A stretch of DNA of 64,000 nt. Origin: D2472 sp964275585 (GTDB lineage Bacteria > Pseudomonadota > Gammaproteobacteria > Magnimaribacterales > D2472). Under the pieces are notes generated by a model that worked only from the letters and a program-made list of their open reading frames with translations, was not told the origin of the DNA and did not search any database. Positions 43,581 to 51,994 of this stretch are shown here, piece after piece. The stretch is taken from NCBI GenBank assembly GCA_964275585.1, contig CAXYCJ010000013.1:124001-188000 (forward strand), written 5' to 3'. The first letter of the stretch is position 1; each line of letters starts with the position of its first letter. A program made the position numbers and the translations under genes.

Positions 43581-44831
43581 TTAATGAATTCGGAATTTTT
43601 TTCTAAGACTCTTAATGCCGCTTGATTGCTGTACTTTTTTTGTTTTAAAAAATAATTCATGGTTTTTCTCTAATACATCAAGGTTATAAAGATAGTTAAT
43701 CATGACGCCTTTTGATTGATTAACCCCTTTTAAAGATAAATCAGCATTTAAATTTATCCTCTCTAAAATAGCCCCATTTCCTAAATGAAATTTAGCTACA
43801 GAATCATTGGGAAATCCATCTTCTCTATCTGAATCTATAAGATAAATTAATACTTGCTTAAGAAGAATATCTTCATCGATACTCTCATCTATAGATTTTT
43901 CTTTAAGCCATTTTGTAAAACCAGGAGCTGGCGAAAGTGTTGCAAATTTATTGAGTCCCTCGATTTCTTGTTTTAATTGATGAGCTACATTTTTAATTAA
44001 AAAATTGCCAAATGAAATACCTGAGAGGCCTTCCTGGCAATTTGAAATAGAATAAAAAACTGCTGTATTAATATCTTGATCCAGAGTAACGCTTCTATCA
44101 ATCTTGATCACTTCATTAATAGTCTCTGGCATGTTGTTGCTTAATGCAACTTCAACAAAAATAAGTGGCTCATTGGGTATTAGTGGATGAAAAAAAGCAA
44201 AGCATCTTCTATCTTCTGGTTCTAGTCTAGCCCTGAGATCATCCCAGGAATTAATTTGATGAACAGCCTCGTAAGCAATGATCTTCTCTAAGATATTGGC
44301 AGGAGTTGTCCAATCTATCTTTTGTAAAACTAGAAATGATGGATTAAACCAATGCTTAAATAAATCTAAAAGGCTTGCATCAAAGAATGCCAAGTCTGGA
44401 TTGTCTTTTTTAAGAGATCTAATTCTCTCTCTGAGTCGGACTAATCTAAGGGTGCCTTCAGATGCTGTATTTAATCTTTTAAAGAGCTCGACCCATTGGG
44501 GCTCAGAAGCTCGAGAAATTATCTCTAAGTTTTTTTGAGTCTTGTTTTCAGAATATTCTTTAGAGGCTTTTAATAAAGAATTAGAGTCTATGTCATACTT
44601 TTCTATAAGGGTATTAAAGAAATCAGTAAATTTTTTATCATCAAGAGCTTCTATTAAATTAGAAAGATGTTCTGCATATACCAATGAAGAAACTTCCCCA
44701 CTTTTTGACATAACAGATTCTAAAGCCTTATTAATATCTTTATGCAGAATCCCAAAATCTCTTGAACGAAAATAGCCCCCCTTTATCGATCGGCTCATTA
44801 TTGATGAAATTAGATTCTGGAAAAAGTTCAT
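43581..44831 (-). CDS. Malonyl-CoA decarboxylase
   Basis: Converts malonyl-CoA to acetyl-CoA and CO2. It is 416 aa with an N-terminal helical domain and the C-terminal acyltransferase-like catalytic domain: CFAFFHPLIPNEPLIFVEVAL and SNCQEGLSGISFGNFLIKNV, the conserved MCD core. No malonyl-CoA synthetase or acetyl-CoA carboxylase gene is nearby. It lies first in a minus-strand series with tmpA, tmpB and the aldehyde dehydrogenase, but 121 bases separate it from tmpA. A tandem GGTAACC element lies 44 bases upstream of its ATG. Confidence 0.92.
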   Translation of the reverse strand: MNFFQNLISSIMSRSIKGGYFRSRDFGILHKDINKALESVMSKSGEVSSLVYAEHLSNLIEALDDKKFTDFFNTLIEKYDIDSNSLLKASKEYSENKTQKNLEIISRASEPQWVELFKRLNTASEGTLRLVRLRERIRSLKKDNPDLAFFDASLLDLFKHWFNPSFLVLQKIDWTTPANILEKIIAYEAVHQINSWDDLRARLEPEDRRCFAFFHPLIPNEPLIFVEVALSNNMPETINEVIKIDRSVTLDQDINTAVFYSISNCQEGLSGISFGNFLIKNVAHQLKQEIEGLNKFATLSPAPGFTKWLKEKSIDESIDEDILLKQVLIYLIDSDREDGFPNDSVAKFHLGNGAILERINLNADLSLKGVNQSKGVMINYLYNLDVLEKNHELFFKTKKVQQSSGIKSLRKKFRIH

Positions 44832-44874
44832 ATGCGATTAGAAATTTATCATATTCTAAAGAATTAATAAATTT

Positions 44875-44892
44875 GGTAACCAGATGGTAACC
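44875..44892. promoter_or_regulatory. Tandem GGTAACC operator-like element between malonyl-CoA decarboxylase and fhs
   Basis: GGTAACC at 44875 and again at 44886, an 11-base period. The surrounding 20 or so bases differ from the element at 41736 at only about three positions. It lies 44 bases upstream of the decarboxylase and 149 bases before fhs; a TATGAT at 44848-44853 (minus strand) is a plausible -10 for the decarboxylase, placing the element over its -35. The rest of this 209-base spacer is AT-rich with no riboswitch-like fold that I can see. Confidence 0.55.
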
Positions 44893-45040
44893 ATTAATAA
44901 AAAGTAGTCTCTAGGCTCTGTTCTTATATTTGTTTTCAAGTAACAATAGTGCATGAAAATAATTTTTATGTAAGTATTGGAATGTAAAATATTTCCCAAT
45001 ATATATTATTTTTCTTAATTTAAAAATGTGAGAGTTTATC

Positions 45041-46714
45041 GTGAAAACAGATATAGAGATTGCTAGAAAAGCAGAACCAAGAACAATTGAGATAATTGCT
45101 GCTAAGTTAGGCATTAGCGATGAATACCTTGAGCGTTACGGTAAATTTAAGGCTAAGGTTAACCTTTCAATTAATCGTGAAAAGCTCAAGGATCAAAATA
45201 ACGGTAAATTAATTTTAGTTACCGCAATATCTCCTACTCCTGCAGGAGAGGGTAAAACTACTACAAGTGTTGGCCTGGTCGATGGGCTGTGTCATATCGG
45301 TAAAAAAGCAATGATTTGTCTCAGAGAGCCAAGCTTGGGGCCATGCTTTGGTATGAAAGGCGGTGCTGCGGGAGGTGGATATGCTCAAGTAATCCCTATG
45401 ACAGATATTAATTTACATTTTACTGGTGACTTTCATGCCATTGGAGCAGCTCATAATCTTCTCTCTGCGCTAATTGATAATCATATTCATTGGGATAATC
45501 AACTTAATATTGATCCTAGAAGAATTACTTGGAAGAGAGTGGTTGATATGAATGATAGGTCTTTAAGAGAAATTACATGTGGTCTTGGTGGAACTGGCAA
45601 TGGCATACCTAGACAAAGTGGTTTCGATATAACAGTTGCTTCAGAAATTATGGCAGTCTTTTGTCTAGCATCAGATATTGACGATCTAAAAAAGAGAATA
45701 GGAAATATTGTTATAGGCTATACAAGATCTAATGAGCCTGTAAGAGCAAAACAGTTAAACGCTGATGGAGCAATAACTGCACTATTGAAAGATGCATTTG
45801 AACCAAACTTAGTGCAAACTCTTGAGAATAATCCTGCATTCATACATGGCGGACCTTTTGCGAATATTGCGCATGGTTGTAATTCTGTTGTTTCGACCAA
45901 GACAGCATTAAAACTTGCTGATTATGTTGTTACGGAAGCTGGATTTGGAGCCGATCTAGGCGCGGAGAAATTTTTTGATATTAAGTGTAGAAAATCAGGC
46001 TTAAAACCAGACGCTGTTGTTTTAGTTGCCACCACTAAAGCTCTAAAAATGCATGGTGGCATTAAAAAAGATGATCTTGGATCAGAGAATGTAGATGCTG
46101 TAACGATGGGCTGCAAGAATCTTAAAAGACATATTGAAAATATTGGAAAATTTGGCGTCCCTGTCATTGTTGCGATCAATGACTATGTAACTGACACAGA
46201 AAAAGAACATGCTGCAATCATTGACTATTGTCAAAATATTGGCGTTCAATGCAAAATTTCTTCTCACTGGGAAAAGGGCGGCAAAGGCGCAGCAGATCTT
46301 GCAGAAGAGGTTGCAAAAATTGCTGATTCAAATTCTGCTGAATTTAAAACTTTATATGATAATAAAATGTCTCTGTGGGATAAAACTCAATACATAGCAC
46401 AAAATATTTATGGTGCTGCAGACATAATTGCTGATAAGAAGATAAGAAATCAATTTCAGAAATTAGAAGATGATGGATTTGGCGAATACCCAATATGTAT
46501 GGCTAAGACCCAATATAGCTTTTCGACAGATCCATTATTGATGGGTGCACCATCAGGACATGATGTTCCAATCAAGGAAGTCCGGTTATCAGCAGGCGCA
46601 GAATTTATTGTGGTTGTTTGTGGTGAAGTTATGACTATGCCAGGGTTACCTAAAATACCAGCTTCGGAAAATATAGACGTTGACGATAATGGACTAATTC
46701 AAGGATTATTTTAG
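45041..46714 (+). CDS. fhs: Formate-tetrahydrofolate ligase
   Basis: Reversibly joins formate and THF with ATP to make 10-formyl-THF; in methyl-oxidising bacteria it runs backwards to release formate and ATP. It is 557 aa with the P-loop SPTPAGEGKTTTSVGLVDGL, EPSLGPCFGMKGGAAGGGYA, FTGDFHAIGAAHN and VTEAGFGADLGAEKF. The GTG start at 45041 has GAGAG upstream. It is the first gene of a plus-strand run fhs-fdh-HPP-metF-like-dmdA-like, which favours the catabolic direction. Confidence 0.97.
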   Translation: MKTDIEIARKAEPRTIEIIAAKLGISDEYLERYGKFKAKVNLSINREKLKDQNNGKLILVTAISPTPAGEGKTTTSVGLVDGLCHIGKKAMICLREPSLGPCFGMKGGAAGGGYAQVIPMTDINLHFTGDFHAIGAAHNLLSALIDNHIHWDNQLNIDPRRITWKRVVDMNDRSLREITCGLGGTGNGIPRQSGFDITVASEIMAVFCLASDIDDLKKRIGNIVIGYTRSNEPVRAKQLNADGAITALLKDAFEPNLVQTLENNPAFIHGGPFANIAHGCNSVVSTKTALKLADYVVTEAGFGADLGAEKFFDIKCRKSGLKPDAVVLVATTKALKMHGGIKKDDLGSENVDAVTMGCKNLKRHIENIGKFGVPVIVAINDYVTDTEKEHAAIIDYCQNIGVQCKISSHWEKGGKGAADLAEEVAKIADSNSAEFKTLYDNKMSLWDKTQYIAQNIYGAADIIADKKIRNQFQKLEDDGFGEYPICMAKTQYSFSTDPLLMGAPSGHDVPIKEVRLSAGAEFIVVVCGEVMTMPGLPKIPASENIDVDDNGLIQGLF

Positions 46715-46752
46715 ATATTATGATTACAATTAAACTAAAAAGGAGAAAATAA

Positions 46753-47949
46753 ATGAAAATACTATGCATCTTATACGATGATCCAAAGGACGGAATGCCT
46801 TCAAGTTATCCACTAAAGGAACTTCCTAAGCTAGAAAAATATCCTGACGGCATGACATTGCCAAATCCCAAAGGAAGAGATTTTACACCAGGCGAATTAC
46901 TTGGTTGTGTGTCTGGTGAGCTAGGCTTGAGAAAGTTTTTAGAAGATAGGGGACACACACTAGTGGTCACATCTGATAAAGACGCCGAAGGTTGCACCGC
47001 AGATAAAGAACTAGTTGATGCTGATATTGTAATTTCACAACCATTTTGGCCTTATTACCTAACAAGAAAGAGAATGGAAAGTGCGCCAAATTTAAAAATG
47101 GCAATTACAGCTGGCATTGGTTCTGATCATGTAGATTTACAGGCCGCAATGGATCATAAGGTTGATGTCGTTGAGGTGACCTATTGCAATTCAAGGTCAG
47201 TAGCAGAACATATCGTTATGATGATTCTATCTTTGGTGAGAGATTATCATAATCAACATAGGATAGTGAATGAGGGTGGGTGGCATATCGCCGATGCTGT
47301 GCAGAGATCTTATGATGTAGAAGGCATGAATGTAGGAACTATTGCTGCCGGTCGAATTGGCTATGATGTGCTAAGAAAAATGCATCCGTTTGATGTGCAT
47401 CTACATTATTTTGATAAACATAGATTGGATTCAGCGAAAGAACAAGAACTGAATTTAACCTACCATGATTCAGTTGAATCTCTGGTTGCAGTTTGTGATG
47501 TCATAAATATAAGTTGTCCTCTTCACCCCGAAACAGAGCATTTATTTAATGATGAGCTAATCAGCAAATGTAAACCTGGCGCATATATTATTAATACCGC
47601 CAGAGGAAAAATTTGCGATAAGGACGCTATTGTATCGGCATTAGAGTCTGGACAGTTAAGCGGATATGCAGGGGATGTTTGGTTCCCGCAACCAGCACCC
47701 AATGACCATGTTTGGAGAACAATGCCACATCACGGAATGACACCACACACATCAGGCACCTCTTTATCGGCACAGACAAGATATGCCGATGGCGTTAGAG
47801 AAATATTGGAGTGTTTTTTTGATGGAGAAGAAATCAGAAATGAATATTTAATTGTTCAAGGCGGAGACCTTGCAGGCATGGGCGCTCATTCTTACACAAA
47901 AGGAACAGCAACGGACGGTTCAGAGGAAGCAGCTAATTTTAAAAAGTAG
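46753..47949 (+). CDS. fdh: NAD-dependent formate dehydrogenase
   Basis: Oxidises formate to CO2 with NAD, cofactor-free type (D-2-hydroxyacid dehydrogenase fold). It is 398 aa, as in the Pseudomonas sp. 101 enzyme, with PFWPYYLTRKRM, CNSRSVAEHIVMMIL, GTIAAGRIGYDVLRKMHPFD, ISCPLHPETEHLF (Arg at NTARGK) and HTSGTSLSAQTRYADG. GGAGAA lies before the ATG. The Asp in HYFDKHRL implies NAD preference. It lies 38 bases behind fhs and would finish oxidation of methyl groups to CO2 for energy. Confidence 0.97.
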   Translation: MKILCILYDDPKDGMPSSYPLKELPKLEKYPDGMTLPNPKGRDFTPGELLGCVSGELGLRKFLEDRGHTLVVTSDKDAEGCTADKELVDADIVISQPFWPYYLTRKRMESAPNLKMAITAGIGSDHVDLQAAMDHKVDVVEVTYCNSRSVAEHIVMMILSLVRDYHNQHRIVNEGGWHIADAVQRSYDVEGMNVGTIAAGRIGYDVLRKMHPFDVHLHYFDKHRLDSAKEQELNLTYHDSVESLVAVCDVINISCPLHPETEHLFNDELISKCKPGAYIINTARGKICDKDAIVSALESGQLSGYAGDVWFPQPAPNDHVWRTMPHHGMTPHTSGTSLSAQTRYADGVREILECFFDGEEIRNEYLIVQGGDLAGMGAHSYTKGTATDGSEEAANFKK

Positions 47950-47956
47950 ATAAGAG

Positions 47957-48430
47957 ATGAAAAATAATATTATCTCTGCTTTTGGAGGATTTTTATGCAT
48001 TTTTGCACTTGCATATCTTAATTCTTTCGATGCAAGCAATTTTTGGTTAATACCGCCTTTTGGGGCAAGCATGGTTTTAGTTATGTCGGCCCATGAAAGC
48101 CCTCTAGCTCATCCAAGAAATATTTTATTTGGTCATATGTTGTCTGCCTTATCAGGAGTCTTTGTTGTTTTTATACTAGAGCCTTCTCCTCTCAGCGTAG
48201 GATTGGCTGTTGGTTTAGCCATATTTTTAATGATGGCCACCAAGACCGTTCATCCACCTGCTGGCGCTAACCCTATCATTGCTGTTCTTGGTGCCAAAGG
48301 GATAGGGTTTGTCCTGATGCCAGTGGCAGTGGGAGCATCTTTTATTGTTCTATTTGCAATTATTTATAATAAATTATTAAAGAGGAAATATTTTACTTTT
48401 AAAGATTGGAGGCAGCTAACTAGTTACTAA
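47957..48430 (+). CDS. HPP-family membrane protein
   Basis: A 157-aa inner-membrane protein with about four to five helices and the namesake motif ATKTVHPPAGANPIIAVLG after a FGASMVLVMSAHESPLAHPRN segment. HPP proteins are poorly known; a chloroplast member transports nitrite. Its position seven bases after formate dehydrogenase and before the MetF-like gene suggests a small-anion channel, with formate a candidate; this is inference. After it lie 117 bases with a 13-A run and no clear hairpin. Confidence 0.85.
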   Translation: MKNNIISAFGGFLCIFALAYLNSFDASNFWLIPPFGASMVLVMSAHESPLAHPRNILFGHMLSALSGVFVVFILEPSPLSVGLAVGLAIFLMMATKTVHPPAGANPIIAVLGAKGIGFVLMPVAVGASFIVLFAIIYNKLLKRKYFTFKDWRQLTSY

Positions 48431-48547
48431 ATATTCTTTTGCAACCAAAAAAAAAAAAACATTTAACCTCTTTGATATCCCGTTCGTATATCATTAATCA
48501 AAAATAAAGCAGAGGAACTTCCTGAAACAAAAACATAGTTTATTTTG

Positions 48548-49411
48548 ATGAAAAAAAATATTAATACATCTTTCAAAGACTTCATTTCAGGCTACTCCAT
48601 TGAAGTTATTCCAAGGTCTGCTGCAAGGATCGAATCTTTTACGGATATTTTGCCTAAAAACACTAGGGTTTATATAGCCCATCTAGAAACAGAAGATATT
48701 GCAGCAATGGTTGCTACTGCCAAAAGACTTAATGATGAAGGTTTTGCCGTGATGCCTCATATCCCGGCTAGAATAATTAAAAATCAGGCCATGTTAAATG
48801 ATTGGATTTCTATGTATCAGAATGAGGCTGGGGTAGATGAAGCACTTTTATTAGCAGGAGGTTCAAAAAAACCAGTGGGCGAATTTAATTCTTCTATCCA
48901 ATTGATTGAATCAGCACTATTTGATAAAGCTGGTTTTAAAAGACTCCACATAGCCGGACATCCTGAGGGGAGTATGGACATAGATCCTGGTGGAGGAATG
49001 AAAAATGTTTCTGAGGCCCTTTCATGGAAGCAAGAATTTTCTAAAAGAACAGATGCTTCAATGGCAATAGCTACTCAGTTTTGTTTTGATGCCGATGTTG
49101 TAAAAAAATGGGCAGACAGAATTAAAGAAAATGGTATTGATATCCCCATTCATATTGGCATAGCTGGACCAGCAAAACTTCAAACATTATTAAAATTTTC
49201 GGTTGAATGTGGGATAGGTGCTTCCATGAAAGTTCTCACCAAAAGAGCAAAAGATATAACAAAACTATTATTGCCATACAAACCAACAAAAATCCTCAAT
49301 GAACTGGCTGAATATAAATCTAAAGACCCTGAATTAAATATTGAGCAAGTCCATTTTTTTCCAATCGGAGGCATCAAACAAACCGTTGATTGGTTAGAAG
49401 AATCTCAATAG
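48548..49411 (+). CDS. Short MetF-like methylenetetrahydrofolate reductase
   Basis: A 287-aa TIM-barrel of the MTHFR family, shorter and more divergent than housekeeping MetF. It has SIEVIPRSAARIESF (MetF normally SxEVxPP...), VYIAHLETEDIAAMVATAKR, LLLAGGSKKPVG, HIAGHPEGSMD and ATQFCFDADVVKKWADRI (the FAD/NADH segment). The ATG at 48548 is preferred to a TTG three bases upstream. In this context it probably oxidises 5-methyl-THF, the product of DmdA-type demethylases, to methylene-THF. Confidence 0.82.
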   Translation: MKKNINTSFKDFISGYSIEVIPRSAARIESFTDILPKNTRVYIAHLETEDIAAMVATAKRLNDEGFAVMPHIPARIIKNQAMLNDWISMYQNEAGVDEALLLAGGSKKPVGEFNSSIQLIESALFDKAGFKRLHIAGHPEGSMDIDPGGGMKNVSEALSWKQEFSKRTDASMAIATQFCFDADVVKKWADRIKENGIDIPIHIGIAGPAKLQTLLKFSVECGIGASMKVLTKRAKDITKLLLPYKPTKILNELAEYKSKDPELNIEQVHFFPIGGIKQTVDWLEESQ

Positions 49412-49489
49412 ACATCACCTGATTGCGTTAAGCAAATAAATGTATCAGACATCTATTCAAGAGGAATAGAAAGGTGATAGCATGCTGCT

Positions 49490-50614
49490 ATGTACAAGAC
49501 ATCTAAAGTAGTTTTTAGCCCTCGCGTGAGAAAGTCACCGTACTTTAATTCGACCATAAAATATGGAGCACAAGCTTTTTCAGTTTATAACCATATGTAT
49601 ATGCCAGTTAGTTACGATGGACCCGTCGAAGATTACAAAAAATTATTAAATGGTGTGCAGTTATGGGACGTGGGTGTCGAGCGACAAGTTCAAATCAAAG
49701 GCCCTGATGCGGAAGAATTATCACAGTTTTTAACCCCCAGAAATATTAAAAAATGTGCAATCGGACAGGCAATGTATACACCTCTTGTGGACTTTAAGGG
49801 GGGATTAATCAACGATCCAGTAATGCTCAAGATTGATGAAGATTGCTATTGGTTTTCGGTTTCTGATGGAGATTTACTCTTATGGGTGCAAGGTATAGCA
49901 GCAGGGTATAAATTTGATGTAGATGTTGATGAGCCTGATGTATCACCACTTCAAGTCCAAGGCCCCAATTCAACAAAATTAATGGCTAAGGTTTTTGGAG
50001 ATTGGGTGAATGATTTAGGTTTTTATAGGTTCAAGGAAGTAAATCATGAGGGAATCCCTATGGTTATTGCCAGAATGGGCTATAGCAAAGAACTTTGTTA
50101 TGAACTTTTTCTTCAAGATCACTCCAAGGGAGATGAGTTATGGGAAATGCTTTGGCAAGCAGGGCAAGATCTAAATATCAGCCCAGGTTCGCCAAACATA
50201 ATCCTAAGGCTGGAAGGCGGAATAGTAAGTTATCTAGCAGACATAGATAGAACCAATAATCCTTATGAGGTTGGGTTAGACTGGATGGTTAATCTTGATC
50301 AGGAAGATGATTTCATTGGCAAAGATGCTTTACGTGAAATTAGCCTTAAAGGCCCAGAAAAGAAATTGCTAGGAGCTGAGATTCAAGGGGACCCCATAAC
50401 CGTCTTTAATGAGGAGCCTTGGCCTGTTTTAATTGATGGCCAAAAGGTTGGATTTATGAATGCTGTTGTTTACTCACCTAGACTTAATAAAAATATATCT
50501 TATGTCATTCTAGATATTGAGCATGCCAGGATTGGGCAAGAAATAACCATCTCTTCACCAGAGAAAGAACTCACAGCAACAACAGTTGAGATTCCATGGT
50601 TAAATAGAGCATGA
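49490..50614 (+). CDS. DmdA/GcvT-like THF-dependent demethylase
   Basis: A 374-aa glycine-cleavage T-protein fold enzyme, THF-dependent. Several features recall DmdA, the DMSP demethylase (about 370 aa): YNHMYMPVSYDGPVEDYKKL, LWDVGVERQVQIKGPDAEEL, TPRNIKK, NDPVMLKI, SVSDGDLLLWVQGIAAG and PLQVQGPNS. DmdA gives 5-methyl-THF, which the preceding MetF-like gene could oxidise. Whether the substrate is DMSP, a betaine or another methylated compound cannot be decided by eye. It is 78 bases after the MetF-like gene, with AGGTG 13 bases before the ATG, and is convergent with a paralogue. Confidence 0.75.
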   Translation: MYKTSKVVFSPRVRKSPYFNSTIKYGAQAFSVYNHMYMPVSYDGPVEDYKKLLNGVQLWDVGVERQVQIKGPDAEELSQFLTPRNIKKCAIGQAMYTPLVDFKGGLINDPVMLKIDEDCYWFSVSDGDLLLWVQGIAAGYKFDVDVDEPDVSPLQVQGPNSTKLMAKVFGDWVNDLGFYRFKEVNHEGIPMVIARMGYSKELCYELFLQDHSKGDELWEMLWQAGQDLNISPGSPNIILRLEGGIVSYLADIDRTNNPYEVGLDWMVNLDQEDDFIGKDALREISLKGPEKKLLGAEIQGDPITVFNEEPWPVLIDGQKVGFMNAVVYSPRLNKNISYVILDIEHARIGQEITISSPEKELTATTVEIPWLNRA

Positions 50615-50619
50615 AATGA

Positions 50620-50657
50620 GGTCGATTTCAATCTGAACCGACCCCATAGATTTTTTT
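50620..50657 (+). terminator. Terminator between the two convergent demethylase-like genes
   Basis: GGTCG at 50620-50624 pairs with CGACC at 50639-50643, extended inside by TTCA/TGAA around an ATC loop, and a seven-T run follows at 50651-50657. This is a good rho-independent terminator for the plus-strand C1 operon; it is just downstream of the minus-strand paralogue's stop. Confidence 0.75.
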
Positions 50658-51972
50658 AATCCGCGTAATCTAATCCTTTGTCCTTTTGGACTTCTCTTTT
50701 GTTAGGATTCACAGATTCCCTGAAAGGCACATCGACAATTTCACCCTCTACCGGCACCCCAGATGATTCCGAGTATTCATCGGGTAACCTGACATGTAAT
50801 TTTGTGCCGATCTCGGATGAGGTCCATGGCACCCAGCCCAGTCCTACGTTTGTATTGAGTTCTGGAGACCACCATGGAGAGGATATATATCCCATGTCAT
50901 TCCCATCTGTGTCAGCGATTAGCCAGAAATCAGGAGCATAGTCGGTGATTTGCTTGCCACCAAAAATCAAACCAACCATTCGCATTTTGAATGGAAAATC
51001 TCCAGCATCAAGAACCGAGCGTTGTCTTTCAAGCTCCTCTTTGCCGATGTAATCGGCTGCTTTATTTCGAGGCACCTGATAGCTCAGATTTACCTGAAAA
51101 GGAGAAGTTTCGTGGTCCAAGTCTTGGCCCCAGGATAAAATGCCAGCTTGAATTCGACGATGGTGAGCGGGCGCTATCACCATTAAACCAAACTCTTTGC
51201 CTGCCTCAAGAACTGCATTCCATATAATCTCCGCATTTTCATGCGCATCGCGTACATAAATTTCATAGCCTTTTTCTCCAGTAAAACCAGTTTGGCTAAT
51301 GACTACATCTGCACCTCCGATACTGGTTTCCATGAGACCATAATAAGGAACTTCCCTGAGCTCTTCACCAGCAAGTTTAGCCATAAGATCCTCAGACAGA
51401 GGACCTTGAATTTGTAGAGGACAGACATCAATCTCATCAATTTCAACATCATATTTCTTGGAAATATTGACACCTTGGAGCCAAAGCAATAGATCGCTAT
51501 CAGAAATAGAAAACCAGAATTCATCTTCTGATAGTCTCAATAAAACAGGATCATTTAAAATACCACCTTTGTCGTTACACAAAATTGCATATTTTCCATT
51601 GCCTGGTTCGATTTTAGTGGCATCACGTGTGATCACATAATCTGTAAAAGCTTCGGCATCAGGACCTTTCACTCTTATCTGTCTTTCAACAGCAACATTC
51701 CACATAGTTACACGATTGACCAATGCTTCGTATTCGACCATGGCTCCGCCATCTTCAGGTCTAACATATCCCCTTGGATGATAGATACGGTTGTAAACAG
51801 TTGCTCTCCAGCAACCGGCTTCATGAGATAGATGCCAAAAAGGCGATTTCCTCACTCGAGTTGAAATCAATAGCTCAGTGGGCGTTCGGCCACTCTGTCT
51901 AAGATTATATGGAACTACGCGATCGCTTTGATCGATACTAGGATGGTTTGGATTTTTCATATTTTTCCCCAT
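50656..51972 (-). CDS. Second GcvT/DmdA-like aminomethyltransferase-family protein
   Basis: A 438-aa paralogue of the convergent gene, longer at both ends. It shares RVRKSPF, MWNVAVERQIRVKGPDAEAF, NDPVLLRL, FWFSISDSDLLLWLQGV and PLQIQGPLS, and has QTGFTGEKGYEIYVRD and SYQVPRNKAADYIGKEEL. It follows the dimethylglycine-dehydrogenase-like gene after 22 bases on the same strand, so it may take methylene groups to THF from that enzyme or demethylate another substrate. The start may instead be the ATG at 51960, which has GGGG six bases upstream. A 60-base sample at 50821 counts 55% GC. Confidence 0.78.
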   Translation of the reverse strand: MGKNMKNPNHPSIDQSDRVVPYNLRQSGRTPTELLISTRVRKSPFWHLSHEAGCWRATVYNRIYHPRGYVRPEDGGAMVEYEALVNRVTMWNVAVERQIRVKGPDAEAFTDYVITRDATKIEPGNGKYAILCNDKGGILNDPVLLRLSEDEFWFSISDSDLLLWLQGVNISKKYDVEIDEIDVCPLQIQGPLSEDLMAKLAGEELREVPYYGLMETSIGGADVVISQTGFTGEKGYEIYVRDAHENAEIIWNAVLEAGKEFGLMVIAPAHHRRIQAGILSWGQDLDHETSPFQVNLSYQVPRNKAADYIGKEELERQRSVLDAGDFPFKMRMVGLIFGGKQITDYAPDFWLIADTDGNDMGYISSPWWSPELNTNVGLGWVPWTSSEIGTKLHVRLPDEYSESSGVPVEGEIVDVPFRESVNPNKREVQKDKGLDYAD

Positions 51973-51994
51973 AAATATTAATTATTAACATTCG

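Noticed and set aside
44893..45040. Possible riboswitch (glycine, THF or SAM type) before fhs
   Set aside because: I looked for paired conserved cores and found only a short GGAA/TTCC pairing; not enough for a call.
44911..45114. Minus-strand 67-codon frame with a hydrophobic N-terminus, upstream of fhs
   Set aside because: It overlaps the fhs start antisense, has no good ribosome site and looks like AT-rich noise.
48447..48459. Run of 13 A residues after the HPP gene
   Set aside because: No hairpin is next to it and no minus-strand gene ends there, so it is not a terminator; treated as AT-rich spacer.
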